Positions 24,108 to 33,085 of a stretch of DNA of 64,000 nucleotides are shown one piece after another. The DNA comes from UBA10133 sp964348455 (lineage in GTDB: Bacteria > Patescibacteriota > Microgenomatia > UBA1400 > MFAQ01), in assembly GCA_964348455.1 (NCBI GenBank), contig CAYGCQ010000002.1, forward strand, positions 25,526 through 89,525, given 5' to 3'. A program made the position numbers and the translations under genes. Numbering within the stretch: position 1 is the stretch's first letter; the number at the start of each line of letters is the position of its first letter. The notes below the pieces were generated by a model that saw only the letters and a list, made by a program, of their open reading frames with translations, was not told the origin of the DNA and did not search any database.

Positions 24108-25757
24108 GTGGTAAACAAGATAATTAGCAAATCTCAAGAGTTTTTTAATCGCAAAAGCAACAGCATTTTGTCAGCTGCTGTTATTATCGGTATCTCTTAT
24201 CTAGGCTCAGCACTTCTGGGGCTAATTCGAAACCACCTCTTAGCAGCTAGATTTTTCGGGGGGCTAGAAGCTGACTTGGATGTCTATTTTGCCGCTTTTG
24301 TCATTCCGGACACTGTTTTCCAGCTCCTGGTTGTTGGCGCAGTCTCAGCCTCTTTTATACCTGTATATCAAGAATATTTTGAAAAGTCTGAGGAAAAAGC
24401 ACACGAGCTTGCCAATGCAGCACTCACTACCATCGGGTTTTTCCTCTTAATCTTTTCTGTCATCATAATCATTTTTGCCAGGCCTCTAGCTGGACTTTTG
24501 GCTCACTTCCCTCCGGAAAAACTGGAACTAATGGCCAATCTCATCCGGATGATGTCTGCCGCTCAGATACTTTTTGCTCTTTCGGCTTTTCTCACAGGGG
24601 TCTTGCAGTCTGAGCGTCGTTTTTTAATTCCAGCTATCGCCCCTCTGCTTTATAACCTTGGCACAATCTCCGGAATTTACTTTCTTTCATCTCGTTTTGG
24701 CATCTATTCTGCCGCCATAGGCGTCGTTTTTGGAGCTTTTCTGCACATGGCCATTCAGCTTCCAACGGCGAGGTCTCTGGGATACTGGCCAAAGATAGTC
24801 TGGCGAATGAAACATCCTGGAGTCATGACAATGTTAAAGCTTATGCCCCCTAGAACCATGTCTTTAGGGCTTGATCAGATCGAGCGTTGGGTGGCTGTTA
24901 ACCTGACCTCTTTACTAGCCGTTGGGTCACTTTCAATTTTTAATTTTGCACGACAACTGTATGTATTGCCCATCTCTTTGTTTGGTGTTTCTCTTAGTCA
25001 GGCTTCTTTCCCCATCCTGGCCAAGGAAGCTCTTTACGAGGACAAGTCTCAATTCAAGGCTACTCTCAGTAAATCAATTCTTCAAATTTTCTTTTTTGCT
25101 CTACCTGCCAGTGTTCTAGTTTTGGTTCTGCGCATTCCTCTTGTTCGACTAGCTTTTGGAGCCAAGAATTTTCCGTGGGAAGCCACCCTACTAACAGGGA
25201 AAGCTCTTGCTTTTTTCAGCATAGCTATCGCCCCCCAAGCGGTTACCAACACACTCACCAGAGCCCTTCACGCCCTAAAAGACACTAAGACTTCTCTGGT
25301 AATTGGCTTTATTACCATGATTGTTTTTGTTGGGCTGGCTTATGCCCTTGGTTTAATAGTTGAGAGGGATGTGGCCATCATTACTCTGGCTATGTCTATT
25401 GGAAACATCGTTGATTTTCTTTTGTCATATTTAGCAGTTCGTCGGAAGGTAGGCCCGTTAGGGATATCAGTAAGAATGATAAAAATGGTTTTCGTTAGCC
25501 TTTTTACTGGCATCTCGCTTTGGCTTCCCATGAGGTTACTGGACCAGTTAGTCTTTGATACTACCCGGACCCTCCCCCTCATCACTTTAACTCTTGTTGT
25601 TAGTACCGTTGGTTTCTCCGTCTACCTGTACTTTTGCTGGTTGTTTGACATCGAAGAACTTCAAGATGTTTTTGATATCATGAAAAAGATTGGTAATTGG
25701 CGTAAAATACTCGCCAGTAGCGACGAGGTACTCGAGACTACTCCCAACAACATATAA
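24108..25757 (+). CDS. murJ: Lipid II flippase MurJ (MviN)
   Basis: 549 aa with about fourteen membrane helices. MurJ flips lipid II across the membrane for peptidoglycan synthesis. The N-terminal block LGSALLGLIRNHLLAARFFG matches the MviN signature (S-x-x-G-x-x-R), followed by DVYFAAFVIPDTVFQLLVVGAVSASFIPVY. ERWVAVNLTSLLAVGSLSIFNFARQLYVLPISLFGVS is the usual repeat-two block. The start is GTG 24108; the region before the MurJ signature is only about 35 aa. It is followed 3 nt later by lepA, so the two are cotranscribed. Confidence 0.94.
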   Translation: MVNKIISKSQEFFNRKSNSILSAAVIIGISYLGSALLGLIRNHLLAARFFGGLEADLDVYFAAFVIPDTVFQLLVVGAVSASFIPVYQEYFEKSEEKAHELANAALTTIGFFLLIFSVIIIIFARPLAGLLAHFPPEKLELMANLIRMMSAAQILFALSAFLTGVLQSERRFLIPAIAPLLYNLGTISGIYFLSSRFGIYSAAIGVVFGAFLHMAIQLPTARSLGYWPKIVWRMKHPGVMTMLKLMPPRTMSLGLDQIERWVAVNLTSLLAVGSLSIFNFARQLYVLPISLFGVSLSQASFPILAKEALYEDKSQFKATLSKSILQIFFFALPASVLVLVLRIPLVRLAFGAKNFPWEATLLTGKALAFFSIAIAPQAVTNTLTRALHALKDTKTSLVIGFITMIVFVGLAYALGLIVERDVAIITLAMSIGNIVDFLLSYLAVRRKVGPLGISVRMIKMVFVSLFTGISLWLPMRLLDQLVFDTTRTLPLITLTLVVSTVGFSVYLYFCWLFDIEELQDVFDIMKKIGNWRKILASSDEVLETTPNNI

Positions 25758-25760
25758 AAC

Positions 25761-27569
25761 ATGTCTAGTTTAATCAGAAATTTTTCTATCATTGCCCATA
25801 TTGATGCCGGTAAGTCTACCTTGGCAGACCGTATGTTGGAAATTACAGGCACTGTTCAATCAGACAAAATCACCCCTCAACTCCTAGACAGTAATCCAAT
25901 CGAGCGTGAGAGGGGCATTACGATCAAGCTGGCTCCGGTTGCCATGAACTATGAAGGCTATTCTTTAAACCTCATTGATACTCCGGGACACGTTGACTTT
26001 AACTATGAAGTCGAACGGGCGCTCCAAGCGTGTGAAGGTGCCATACTGTTGGTAGATGCCACCAAAGGTGTTCAGGCTCAGACTGTTGCGAATCTTCGAT
26101 TGGCAAAAAACCTAGGCCTAACCATTATTCCGGTAGTTAATAAAATAGACGCCCCTCTAGCCGATGTTCCGGCTGCTACCCGCCAGCTGAAACAACTACT
26201 CAAGATAGAAACAGAGCCGTTATTAGTTTCAGCTAAGACGGGGGAGGGTGTTGTGGCTCTTCTGAAAAAAATTATCTCCGATCTTCCAGGCCCTCTTAAC
26301 TCAGACCCAAATTCCTCAAATATGGACTCTGACTTGAAGCCCGGGGTTTATTTTCAAGCACTTGTCTTCAACTCCACCTTTGATACACACCTCGGCGTTA
26401 TTGCTTTTGTCAAAATAATCTCAGGCAATCTAAAAACAGGTGACAAATTATCATTTTTGAACTCCGGCCAATCACTATCTGCTTCAGAGATTGGAATTTT
26501 TTCTCCGGTTAGAACCGAAAAAAAGGTTCTCACGGTCGGAAATGTTGGCTACATAATCACAGGACTAAAAGATATTCGTAATGTCCTGGTAGGGGACACT
26601 CTATGTCTATCTTCTCAGATTAAACAAGTTTCTCCAATTCCCGGCTTCAGGAAAATCCACCCCAACGTTTTTTTAGATTTTTATCCGGCAGACGGCACTC
26701 AGTATCGCGATTTAATCGATGCACTGGAAAAACTGAAGCTAAATGATTCATCACTCACAACTCAAGGCATCAACTCTCCCATCTTAGGTCAGGGAGTCAA
26801 AGTTGGTTTTCTCGGGATGCTTCACTCGGAAGTAGTCGGAGAGAGGCTTGAAAGAGAGTTCAGCTTACCTGTAATTTCTGTTTCCCCATCCGTTGAGTAC
26901 AAAGTTAAATTGCGATCCGGTGAGGAAAAAATATTTAGTTCGCCATCTGATTTTCCTGATCCAGCCATAATTGCTCAAGGGTATGAACCTATGGCTGCTG
27001 TAAACATAGTCGTCACCTCTCCTTATGTCGGAGCTGTTATGGAACTTTGCCAGGAACTTAGAGGTAATTTAGTCAACGTTTCATATTTAGACGAACTTGT
27101 TGAGATCGATTATTTTCTTCCTCTTATCGAAGTAATTACAGCGCTTCATGATAGTTTAAAAAGTGTTTCTCAAGGGTTTGCCTCTATGGACTACGAACTT
27201 GCCGGCTGGCAAGAGTCCGAACTGGTCAAGTTAGATGTCTTGCTGAATCATGAGATCTTCGCTCCCATGAGCGTAATTACGGTAAAAGAGAAGGCCTACG
27301 CTAAAGGAAAAAAGATTTCTGCAAAACTCAAAGAATCAATTCCTCGTCAACAGTTTGAGATTCCTATTCAGGTTGCCATTGGAGGAAATATCATCGCTCG
27401 AGAAACAATTAAGGCTTATCGCAAAGACGTTGACTCCAAACTCCATGGCGGAGATTTCACTCGCAATCTAAAACTTCTCAACAAACAGAAGAAAGGAAAA
27501 GCTCGTATGAAACAGTTTGGTAGGGTCTCTGTTCCCCAAGAAGCCTTCCTAGCCATCGCCAAATCCTAA
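25761..27569 (+). CDS. lepA: Elongation factor 4 (LepA), back-translocating GTPase
   Basis: 602 aa, full length for LepA. G1 is AHIDAGKST (residues 12-20); most LepA proteins have HIDHGKST, so the Ala resembles EF-G. ERERGITIKL, DTPGHVDFNYEVERAL, NKIDAP and SAKTGEG are the other G motifs. The LepA-specific C-terminal domain is visible (AKGKKISAKLKESIPRQQFEIPIQ, then IIARETIKAYRKDVDSKLHGGDFTRNLKLL). It lies 3 nt after murJ. LepA helps 30S assembly and rescue of stalled ribosomes under stress. Confidence 0.95.
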   Translation: MSSLIRNFSIIAHIDAGKSTLADRMLEITGTVQSDKITPQLLDSNPIERERGITIKLAPVAMNYEGYSLNLIDTPGHVDFNYEVERALQACEGAILLVDATKGVQAQTVANLRLAKNLGLTIIPVVNKIDAPLADVPAATRQLKQLLKIETEPLLVSAKTGEGVVALLKKIISDLPGPLNSDPNSSNMDSDLKPGVYFQALVFNSTFDTHLGVIAFVKIISGNLKTGDKLSFLNSGQSLSASEIGIFSPVRTEKKVLTVGNVGYIITGLKDIRNVLVGDTLCLSSQIKQVSPIPGFRKIHPNVFLDFYPADGTQYRDLIDALEKLKLNDSSLTTQGINSPILGQGVKVGFLGMLHSEVVGERLEREFSLPVISVSPSVEYKVKLRSGEEKIFSSPSDFPDPAIIAQGYEPMAAVNIVVTSPYVGAVMELCQELRGNLVNVSYLDELVEIDYFLPLIEVITALHDSLKSVSQGFASMDYELAGWQESELVKLDVLLNHEIFAPMSVITVKEKAYAKGKKISAKLKESIPRQQFEIPIQVAIGGNIIARETIKAYRKDVDSKLHGGDFTRNLKLLNKQKKGKARMKQFGRVSVPQEAFLAIAKS

Positions 27570-27640
27570 TAGTGGTAGAGGATAAAACTTTTAGTGGTAA
27601 AATACCAACGACGTAAACATTGAAAATCTGAGGAGGTCGC

Positions 27641-28093
27641 ATGAGCTCAAAGGTTGATAGAAGTAAGTATTATAGAAGTGAGTATTACCAAGTCGCAATA
27701 TTGGTGGCAATGGCTACTGTTGCCCAACGCATGGGGATTAATAAGGGTGTCGCTTTTGTAATGGTTAAATCAAAGCGGGATGCCCTTGGTAATCCAAGAT
27801 ACATCGTGGTAAACGAGGTTCTAGTAAGAGAACCTGTTGGTCGTGAAGTAGAAATGGTTGACCCAGGAACAAACTACTTTGGTGCGGCAATGGGCAAGCT
27901 GGCATACATGTTAGCTAAGGGTGTAGACAGTGGAACAAAAGATCAGACACACAAAGGTGAGATGCCTTACCGGGGTGGGTTGGTAAAAGAAGTTGATGAT
28001 GATCAGATATATATTGGTTTTTCCGGTGGAACTGAAAATCAAGATGTCGAGATTGCAGAATTTGGCATGAAAATGCTGCTCTCTGCTGAATAA
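27641..28093 (+). CDS. GlcG/HbpS-like domain protein
   Basis: 150 aa. The C-terminal block GGLVKEVDDDQIYIGFSGGTENQDVEIAEFGMKML resembles the GlcG/HbpS (DUF336) signature, in which GG-x-PI...GAIGVSGGT...QD...A...G forms the last strands and helix. The first half (QVAILVAMATVAQRMGINKGVAFVMV) fits the opening helix and strand. Known members bind haem or small ligands, but the ligand here is unknown. AGGAGG lies about 6 nt before the ATG, and a terminator follows, so it is an independent, probably well-translated gene. Confidence 0.55.
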   Translation: MSSKVDRSKYYRSEYYQVAILVAMATVAQRMGINKGVAFVMVKSKRDALGNPRYIVVNEVLVREPVGREVEMVDPGTNYFGAAMGKLAYMLAKGVDSGTKDQTHKGEMPYRGGLVKEVDDDQIYIGFSGGTENQDVEIAEFGMKMLLSAE

Positions 28094-28103
28094 TCAACAA
28101 CAC

Positions 28104-28135
28104 TAAATCCCTCGCTAATAGCGGGGGATTTTTTT
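28104..28135 (+). terminator. Rho-independent terminator
   Basis: AATCCCTCGC-TAATA-GCGGGGGATT hairpin (one mismatch or bulge) followed by T7, about 11 nt after the stop of the GlcG-like gene. Confidence 0.88.
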
Positions 28136-28140
28136 GTACC

Positions 28141-28297
28141 CAGGAAACCCCGTACAAGGGTTTGTACTCAAACCTTGTGCGGGGATGAATGGGAAGAGCA
28201 TGTCGTCGCCGAAGGCGATGATATGCTGGTAGCATGAAATGAAATACAGTCAGGAAACCCCGTACAATGCGGAGCGAAGCGGAGTCTGTGCGGGGAG
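28141..28297. repeat. Cluster of three hairpins with a repeated CAGGAAACCCCGTACAA unit
   Basis: Hairpin 1 (28148-28184) pairs CCCCGTACAAGGGTTTG with CAAACCTTGTGCGGGG. Hairpin 2 (28197-28227) pairs AGCATGTCGTCGCC with GGCGATGATATGCT around GAA. Hairpin 3 (28258-28295) repeats the outer stem CCCCGTACA/TGTGCGGGG with a different inner sequence (GCGGAGCGAAGCGGAG). Both outer copies begin CAGGAAACCCCGTACAA (28141 and 28251). It lies between convergent genes. It could be a repeat element or a structured RNA; no T-run follows. Confidence 0.75.
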
Positions 28298-28311
28298 GAC
28301 GTCATTTTCAG

Positions 28312-29703
28312 TTAAAACTCCACCGTAAACATCGCCGCCGAATTTGGGCCAAAGAACTCAGAAGTTTTCCAGGAAGCCGAGGTGGTGGCCACGTTTAGTG
28401 CTCTTGAGCTGCCCATAAAATCTGTTCTAGTAATTTTAAAGTTGCCCTTTGGTAGGTTCTCAAATGTCATCGGAACCGCTTCACCATGCGCACCTTTTGG
28501 ATCATAATTCACCACCATTATCTTCATGTTACCTTTTTCATCTACAGAAGAAATGCTCTTCACCCAACTTCCTTCTCCAGCGACGCTGGTCCTAAATGGT
28601 CCAAGATTATTTAAAAACTGTAACGCGTAATATCTTGGTTTCTTTTCCGGTGTTCCGAAATTTTCATGAGTCAAGATTCCCCATCTACCCCAATACTTTT
28701 GAGCCCCCGGACCATCTTTAATTTCAAAAAGGAAAGCCCTATCTATCGCACCCATCATGGCTCGAGCTCCTGCTAAAGTATGTATTGCTCCAAATTTTGT
28801 ATCGTAACCGGCTTGAATTTCAGGATCATGGCCCCACTCTGTTACGTAGAACTTTAGATTTACTAGAGCCGGGATATTTTCCGCCCACTTCCTTACTTGT
28901 TTAGCGTCTTTTTCGTACTGCTCCAGGTCGTACGTATATCTATGCCAGCTCATAAAGTCGAGTCTTAGATTGTTTGCGTCTGCAAATTTGATAAGCCTCT
29001 CCTCCCAATTCTGATAAAGTGCTGTTGTAGCCGGCCCTCCAAGTTCAAAAGAGTTAGTCCCTCTTGCTCTGGCCGCCGCCCTGGCCGATGCTGCATACAT
29101 ATCCAAATAGTTCTTGTCACCATAAGTTTTAAAACTTCCAAAAAGGTCTGGTTCATTCCAGACTTCGTAGATTACTTTATCGATATTCTTTTGACTTCTA
29201 CCACTGTAATGCTCAATTGTGGCTTGTACTACTTGCCCCCACAAACCCCAGTCTCTTGCGGCAGAGATCATGTCTCCTGTAGAAATTGCTTGTGGCATGT
29301 ACGATAGTGACAGGAAAGGTTTTGCTCCTGTTGATATGATAATGTCCACTGCTTTATCCAGCCCTGACCAGTCGTAGACAAGTTGACCCCCTGATTCACT
29401 GACTACTTTAAAGGCGTCATAAATATGATCAAGCCTGATGTATTCGGGATTTAAAGCTTTTATTTGCGGCACCACAGAAGCAAGCATTTCTTTTGGCTCC
29501 TCGCCTCCTTGGCCTAAATTTCTCCAAGGCTCAGGCATAACCCCAAGCACTCCTTCATAGTTAAAAACTAAATTAGCAGTTGTTCCTGACGCTTTTCCTA
29601 CATATTGTAAAGCAGAGGGGATTACGAGCACCACCAAAATAATTACAAAAAGACTTACTACTAGTGGTACAAGACCTCTGACAATCTCTTTTTTTGTGGC
29701 CAT
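28312..29703 (-). CDS. Membrane-anchored GH39-like glycoside hydrolase
   Basis: 463 aa. An N-terminal membrane helix (about residues 12-34) anchors an exported (beta/alpha)8 domain. IYEVWNEPDLFG carries the clan A acid/base Glu (about residue 190) and FYVTEWGHD the likely nucleophile Glu (about residue 291). YIRLDHIYDAF, SLSYMPQAIS and FMSWHRYTYD fit GH39 and related families. A C-terminal beta domain (IMVVNYDPKGAHGEAVPMTF) follows. It probably trims extracellular or surface glycans; the substrate is unknown. Monocistronic; its upstream region faces hrcA. Confidence 0.85.
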   Translation of the reverse strand: MATKKEIVRGLVPLVVSLFVIILVVLVIPSALQYVGKASGTTANLVFNYEGVLGVMPEPWRNLGQGGEEPKEMLASVVPQIKALNPEYIRLDHIYDAFKVVSESGGQLVYDWSGLDKAVDIIISTGAKPFLSLSYMPQAISTGDMISAARDWGLWGQVVQATIEHYSGRSQKNIDKVIYEVWNEPDLFGSFKTYGDKNYLDMYAASARAAARARGTNSFELGGPATTALYQNWEERLIKFADANNLRLDFMSWHRYTYDLEQYEKDAKQVRKWAENIPALVNLKFYVTEWGHDPEIQAGYDTKFGAIHTLAGARAMMGAIDRAFLFEIKDGPGAQKYWGRWGILTHENFGTPEKKPRYYALQFLNNLGPFRTSVAGEGSWVKSISSVDEKGNMKIMVVNYDPKGAHGEAVPMTFENLPKGNFKITRTDFMGSSRALNVATTSASWKTSEFFGPNSAAMFTVEF

Positions 29704-29743
29704 AATTAACTTTACCTTATTTTAGTAAAGTTTTTAATACGGC

Positions 29744-29781
29744 TTGACTCGTGATTATCACTCGTGTTATTATTCTGCTAA
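29744..29781 (+). promoter_or_regulatory. hrcA promoter overlapped by a CIRCE-like operator
   Basis: TTGACT (29744-29749), 18-nt spacer, TATTAT (29768-29773), ATG at 29782. TTATCACTC (29755-29763), nine bases, TTCTGCTAA (29773-29781) follows the CIRCE layout TTAGCACTC-N9-GAGTGCTAA with 14 of 18 matches. The right half-site ends directly at the start codon. A bound HrcA would cover the -10 and start site. Confidence 0.65.
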
Positions 29782-30510
29782 ATGGATCTTACGGAAAGAC
29801 AAATATTAATCATAAAAACCATTGTCGAAGAGTTCACTCAGACAGCCGAGCCCGTTGGTTCTGTTACGCTGGAGAACAAGTATCGACTTGGTGTATCCCC
29901 AGCCACTCTGAGGAATGAGATGGCAGCTCTTGAAAATCAGGGTTTGCTTTCCCAGCCCCATGCTTCTTCCGGTAGAGTTCCTACCCCCATGGCCATCAAG
30001 TTTTATGTCCACGAGTTAATGAAAGAGAAGCAGTTATCGGTTGCCGAAGAGGTAAATGTTAAGTCTCGAGTCTGGGATCATCGTCACAACAGAGATGATC
30101 TGATGAGAGAAGCCACCAAAGTGCTGGCAGAGAGAACAAAAACTCTTTGTGTCGCGGCTACAGATGAGGGTTTAACTTATCACTCCGGCTATGCCAATAT
30201 TTTTAACTCTATCGAGTTTGAAAGCCATCTTGATACCACTCGTGAAATCTTCTATTTGTTGGATCAGCAACAGCGTCTCATGGATATGTTTAGTCGAGCT
30301 TCAGGAAACTCTCCCATCCATATTTTAGTTGGCGATGAAATCGGCATAAGTCTTTTTAAGCCGGTCAGTTGTGTCTTTGCCGACATTCACATTGGCGATC
30401 GACGTGGCAGCCTTGGAATCATTTCTTCTAGTCGTCAGGAGTATGATAAAAATATTCCCTTTGTCAGATATATTGCTAATTTAGTCAATCAAATTGCACA
30501 AGAATGGTAA
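29782..30510 (+). CDS. hrcA: Heat-inducible transcription repressor HrcA
   Basis: 242 aa, shorter than typical HrcA (about 340). The N-terminal winged helix is clear: LTERQILIIKTIVEEFTQTAEPVGS, GVSPATLRNEMAALENQGLL and QPHASSGRVPTPMAIKFYV. The shortened C-terminal part (SPIHILVGDEIGISLFKPVSCV, GSLGIISSSRQEY) matches the inserted and dimerisation domains. HrcA represses heat-shock genes by binding CIRCE and is activated by chaperonin. It overlaps grpE by 7 nt and leads hrcA-grpE-dnaK-dnaJ. The CIRCE-like site before its own start supports autoregulation. Confidence 0.93.
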   Translation: MDLTERQILIIKTIVEEFTQTAEPVGSVTLENKYRLGVSPATLRNEMAALENQGLLSQPHASSGRVPTPMAIKFYVHELMKEKQLSVAEEVNVKSRVWDHRHNRDDLMREATKVLAERTKTLCVAATDEGLTYHSGYANIFNSIEFESHLDTTREIFYLLDQQQRLMDMFSRASGNSPIHILVGDEIGISLFKPVSCVFADIHIGDRRGSLGIISSSRQEYDKNIPFVRYIANLVNQIAQEW

Positions 30511-31040
30511 AAAAAACAAAAACCCACATCAACAATCCTGATCATCTTGAAACAGCTCAGGAATCACACATTGAAACTCTTGTGAAATTGAAAAATCTTC
30601 AAGAAAAGTTTGTAGAGCTTGAGGAAAGAGTGGATAGTACCGAAGAAAAATACAAAAGGGTACTGGCCGACTATCAAAATCAATCTCGACGTCACAAAGA
30701 TCAGGAGTCTTCGATTGTTAGAATGGCCTCAGCCATAATAATAGAAAAACTTTTACTAAGTTTAGACTCACTTCAGTTAGCTCAATCTCATCTCAAGGAT
30801 AAAGGTCTTCAAATGGTCATTGACCAGTTTCTTTCCGTTTTTTCTGATGAAGGCTTGAGTCAAATCGAGTCCGATGACCAAGATTTTAATCCTTTAACGA
30901 TGGACTGTACCGAAGTGGTGCCGGGGAAGAAAGATGTGGTTGTCGAAACTATTTCAACAGGCTATTATCTTCATGACAAAGTTCTTAGACCAGCCAAAGT
31001 CAAGGTCGGTTCCGGCGAAGTTAATACTACAAAACAATAA
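30504..31040 (+). CDS. grpE: GrpE, nucleotide exchange factor for DnaK
   Basis: 178 aa. A charged N-terminal tail, then a long coiled coil (about residues 20-75) containing YKRVLADYQNQSRRHKDQ (family form YLR-x-x-AD-x-x-N-x-x-K/R), and a small C-terminal beta domain with FNPLTMDCTEVVPG (family form F-x-P-x-x-HEA) and TGYYLHDKVLRPAKVKVG. It overlaps hrcA by 7 nt. A dispersed repeat copy separates it from dnaK. Confidence 0.93.
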   Translation: MVKKTKTHINNPDHLETAQESHIETLVKLKNLQEKFVELEERVDSTEEKYKRVLADYQNQSRRHKDQESSIVRMASAIIIEKLLLSLDSLQLAQSHLKDKGLQMVIDQFLSVFSDEGLSQIESDDQDFNPLTMDCTEVVPGKKDVVVETISTGYYLHDKVLRPAKVKVGSGEVNTTKQ

Positions 31041-31044
31041 CCAC

Positions 31045-31073
31045 TGTCATTCCTGCGAAGGCAGGAATCCATC
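31045..31073 (+). repeat. Dispersed palindromic repeat between grpE and dnaK
   Basis: TGTCATTCCTGCGAAGGCAG followed by GAATCCATC. The inner CCTGCGAAGGCAGG can form a hairpin in the operon transcript. Confidence 0.85.
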
Positions 31074-31125
31074 AAATAAATACATTATTCTGCGTTAAAA
31101 ATTAATTAAAAATCAATAAAATAAT

Positions 31126-33030
31126 ATGTCAAAAATAATCGGCATCGATCTCGGAACCACCAACTCAGCAGTTGCTGTTATGGAGGGTGGAGTAGCCAAA
31201 ATAATCCCCTCATCCGAAGGCAGAAACACTTTCCCATCCATAGTCGAACCTATTAAAGGTTTGGTTGGCGATGTTGCAAAACGTCAAATGGTTTTAAACT
31301 CTTCCAATACTATATTTAGTGTCAAGAGACTAATGGGTCAAAAATTCAGTGGCAAACAATCACAGAAAACCAAAGAAATCGCACCTTTTGACATTGTCGA
31401 AGGTAAGGATGGGATGGCCGTTATTAACTTGGGAGGCAAAAATTTTACTCCACAAGAAATCTCTGCCAAAATTCTTCAAAAAGCTAAAGCTGACGCAGAA
31501 GCTTATCTCGGCACTACGGTTACTGATGCTGTAATCACAGTTCCTGCATATTTTGATGATTCCCAGCGCCAGGCAACCAAGCAGGCCGGCGAAATTGCCG
31601 GACTCAATGTCCAAAGAATAGTAAACGAACCGACTGCAGCTGCTTTAGCTTATGGTTTGGATAAGGGGAAAAATGAAACTGTTGTTGTCTACGATCTCGG
31701 CGGCGGCACCTTTGATGTCTCGATACTTGAGTTAGGTGATGGTGTCTTTGAGGTTAAATCAACCAATGGCGACACTTTCCTGGGAGGCGATGATTTTGAT
31801 CGCAGAGTTATTGACTTTATCGTTTCAGAATTCAAAAAAGAATCCGGTGTTGATCTTTCCTTGGATAAACAAGCTCTTCAGAGAATTAAAGACTCGGCAG
31901 AAAAGGCCAAGATTGAACTGTCCAGCGCTACAGAGACAGAGATAAATCAACCCTTCATTACACAAAAAGATGGCCAGCCTCTTCACTTAACCATGAAGAT
32001 TACGAGGGCTAAATTAGAAGAGCTTGTTGACGATCTTATCCAAAAAACCATCGAGCCTTGTAAAAAAGCCTTGACTGACGCCAAGCTAAAAAAGACCGAT
32101 ATTGCTGAAATTATCCTAGTCGGTGGCATGACACGCATGCCCAAGGTTCAGAAGATTGTGAAGGAATTCTTTGAAAAAGAGCCAAACAAATCTGTAAATC
32201 CGGACGAAGCAGTAGCCCTTGGAGCAGCTATTCAGGGCGGAGTTATCTCAGGAGATGTTAAGGATGTTCTTCTTCTGGATGTCACTCCTCTGACTCTTGG
32301 CATAGAAACTATGGGTAGTGTCATGACTCCTCTAATTGAAAGGAACACAACAGTTCCTTCCAGCAAGTCTCAGGTGTTTTCGACTGCTTCCGACAATCAG
32401 CCTCAGGTCGAGATTCATATTCTCCAAGGAGAAAGACCTATGGCCTCAGACAACAAGACTCTAGGCAGTTTTGTTCTGGATGGCATTCCGGCAGCACCGC
32501 GGGGAGTTCCTCAGATTGAAGTTACTTTCGACATAGATGCCAATGGTATTCTAAATGTCTCAGCTAAAGACAAGGCGACAGGAAAAGAACAGAAGATCAC
32601 CATCAAGAACGCTACCAATCTATCTGATGATGAGGTTGAGAAGATGAAGCAAGACGCTCAAAAGTATGCAGAAGAGGATAAAAAGAAAAAAGAAATGGTA
32701 GACAAGAAAAATGAGGCCGACACTCTGATTCTTCAGACACGTAAGGTCCTTAATGATGCCGGTGACAAATTTGGTGCCGATGCGGCCAAGGAAATGACCG
32801 ATTCACTAGATGAACTGGAAAAAGAAGTTAAAAACGAAAAAGTTACTTTGGAATCTCTTGACGCTAAGTTGAAGGCTTCCACTGAGTTAGTCCAGAAACA
32901 CGCCGAGGCTCTTTATAAAGCAGCTGCCGAAAAAGACAAACCAGCCGAAGAAGCCAAAGTCGAAGGTGATGCGACAGGAGCTAAGTCGGAGGATACCAAG
33001 ACAGCTGAAGAGGGAGAGGTTGTAGAATAA
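31126..33030 (+). CDS. dnaK: Hsp70 chaperone DnaK
   Basis: 634 aa, full length. IGIDLGTTNSAVAVMEGG, IVNEPTAAALAYGLDK, VVYDLGGGTFDVSIL and AEIILVGGMTRMPKVQ define the ATPase domain. LLLDVTPLTLGIETMG is the linker and start of the substrate-binding domain, and a charged helical lid ends in an Ala/Glu/Lys-rich tail. No Shine-Dalgarno is seen. It follows grpE after a repeat and precedes dnaJ after a hairpin, so expression ratios may be tuned by RNA structure. Confidence 0.97.
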   Translation: MSKIIGIDLGTTNSAVAVMEGGVAKIIPSSEGRNTFPSIVEPIKGLVGDVAKRQMVLNSSNTIFSVKRLMGQKFSGKQSQKTKEIAPFDIVEGKDGMAVINLGGKNFTPQEISAKILQKAKADAEAYLGTTVTDAVITVPAYFDDSQRQATKQAGEIAGLNVQRIVNEPTAAALAYGLDKGKNETVVVYDLGGGTFDVSILELGDGVFEVKSTNGDTFLGGDDFDRRVIDFIVSEFKKESGVDLSLDKQALQRIKDSAEKAKIELSSATETEINQPFITQKDGQPLHLTMKITRAKLEELVDDLIQKTIEPCKKALTDAKLKKTDIAEIILVGGMTRMPKVQKIVKEFFEKEPNKSVNPDEAVALGAAIQGGVISGDVKDVLLLDVTPLTLGIETMGSVMTPLIERNTTVPSSKSQVFSTASDNQPQVEIHILQGERPMASDNKTLGSFVLDGIPAAPRGVPQIEVTFDIDANGILNVSAKDKATGKEQKITIKNATNLSDDEVEKMKQDAQKYAEEDKKKKEMVDKKNEADTLILQTRKVLNDAGDKFGADAAKEMTDSLDELEKEVKNEKVTLESLDAKLKASTELVQKHAEALYKAAAEKDKPAEEAKVEGDATGAKSEDTKTAEEGEVVE

Positions 33031-33045
33031 TCTATAGTCATTGTT

Positions 33046-33065
33046 TGGCCGCCTTCGGGCGGCCA
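33046..33065 (+). promoter_or_regulatory. Strong UUCG-loop hairpin between dnaK and dnaJ
   Basis: TGGCCGCC-TTCG-GGCGGCCA, a perfect 8-bp stem with a UUCG tetraloop and no following T-run. It probably stabilises the upstream mRNA 3' end or lowers dnaJ expression rather than ending transcription. Confidence 0.7.
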
Positions 33066-33085
33066 TTGCAATCTGGATAATAAAT

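Noticed and set aside
31041..31125. CIRCE element before dnaK
   Set aside because: The gap holds only the dispersed repeat and AT-rich DNA; no TTAGCACTC-like half-site pair is present.
33041..33085. Earlier start for dnaJ
   Set aside because: The extra codons are the UUCG hairpin; the J domain begins a few residues after ATG 33086.
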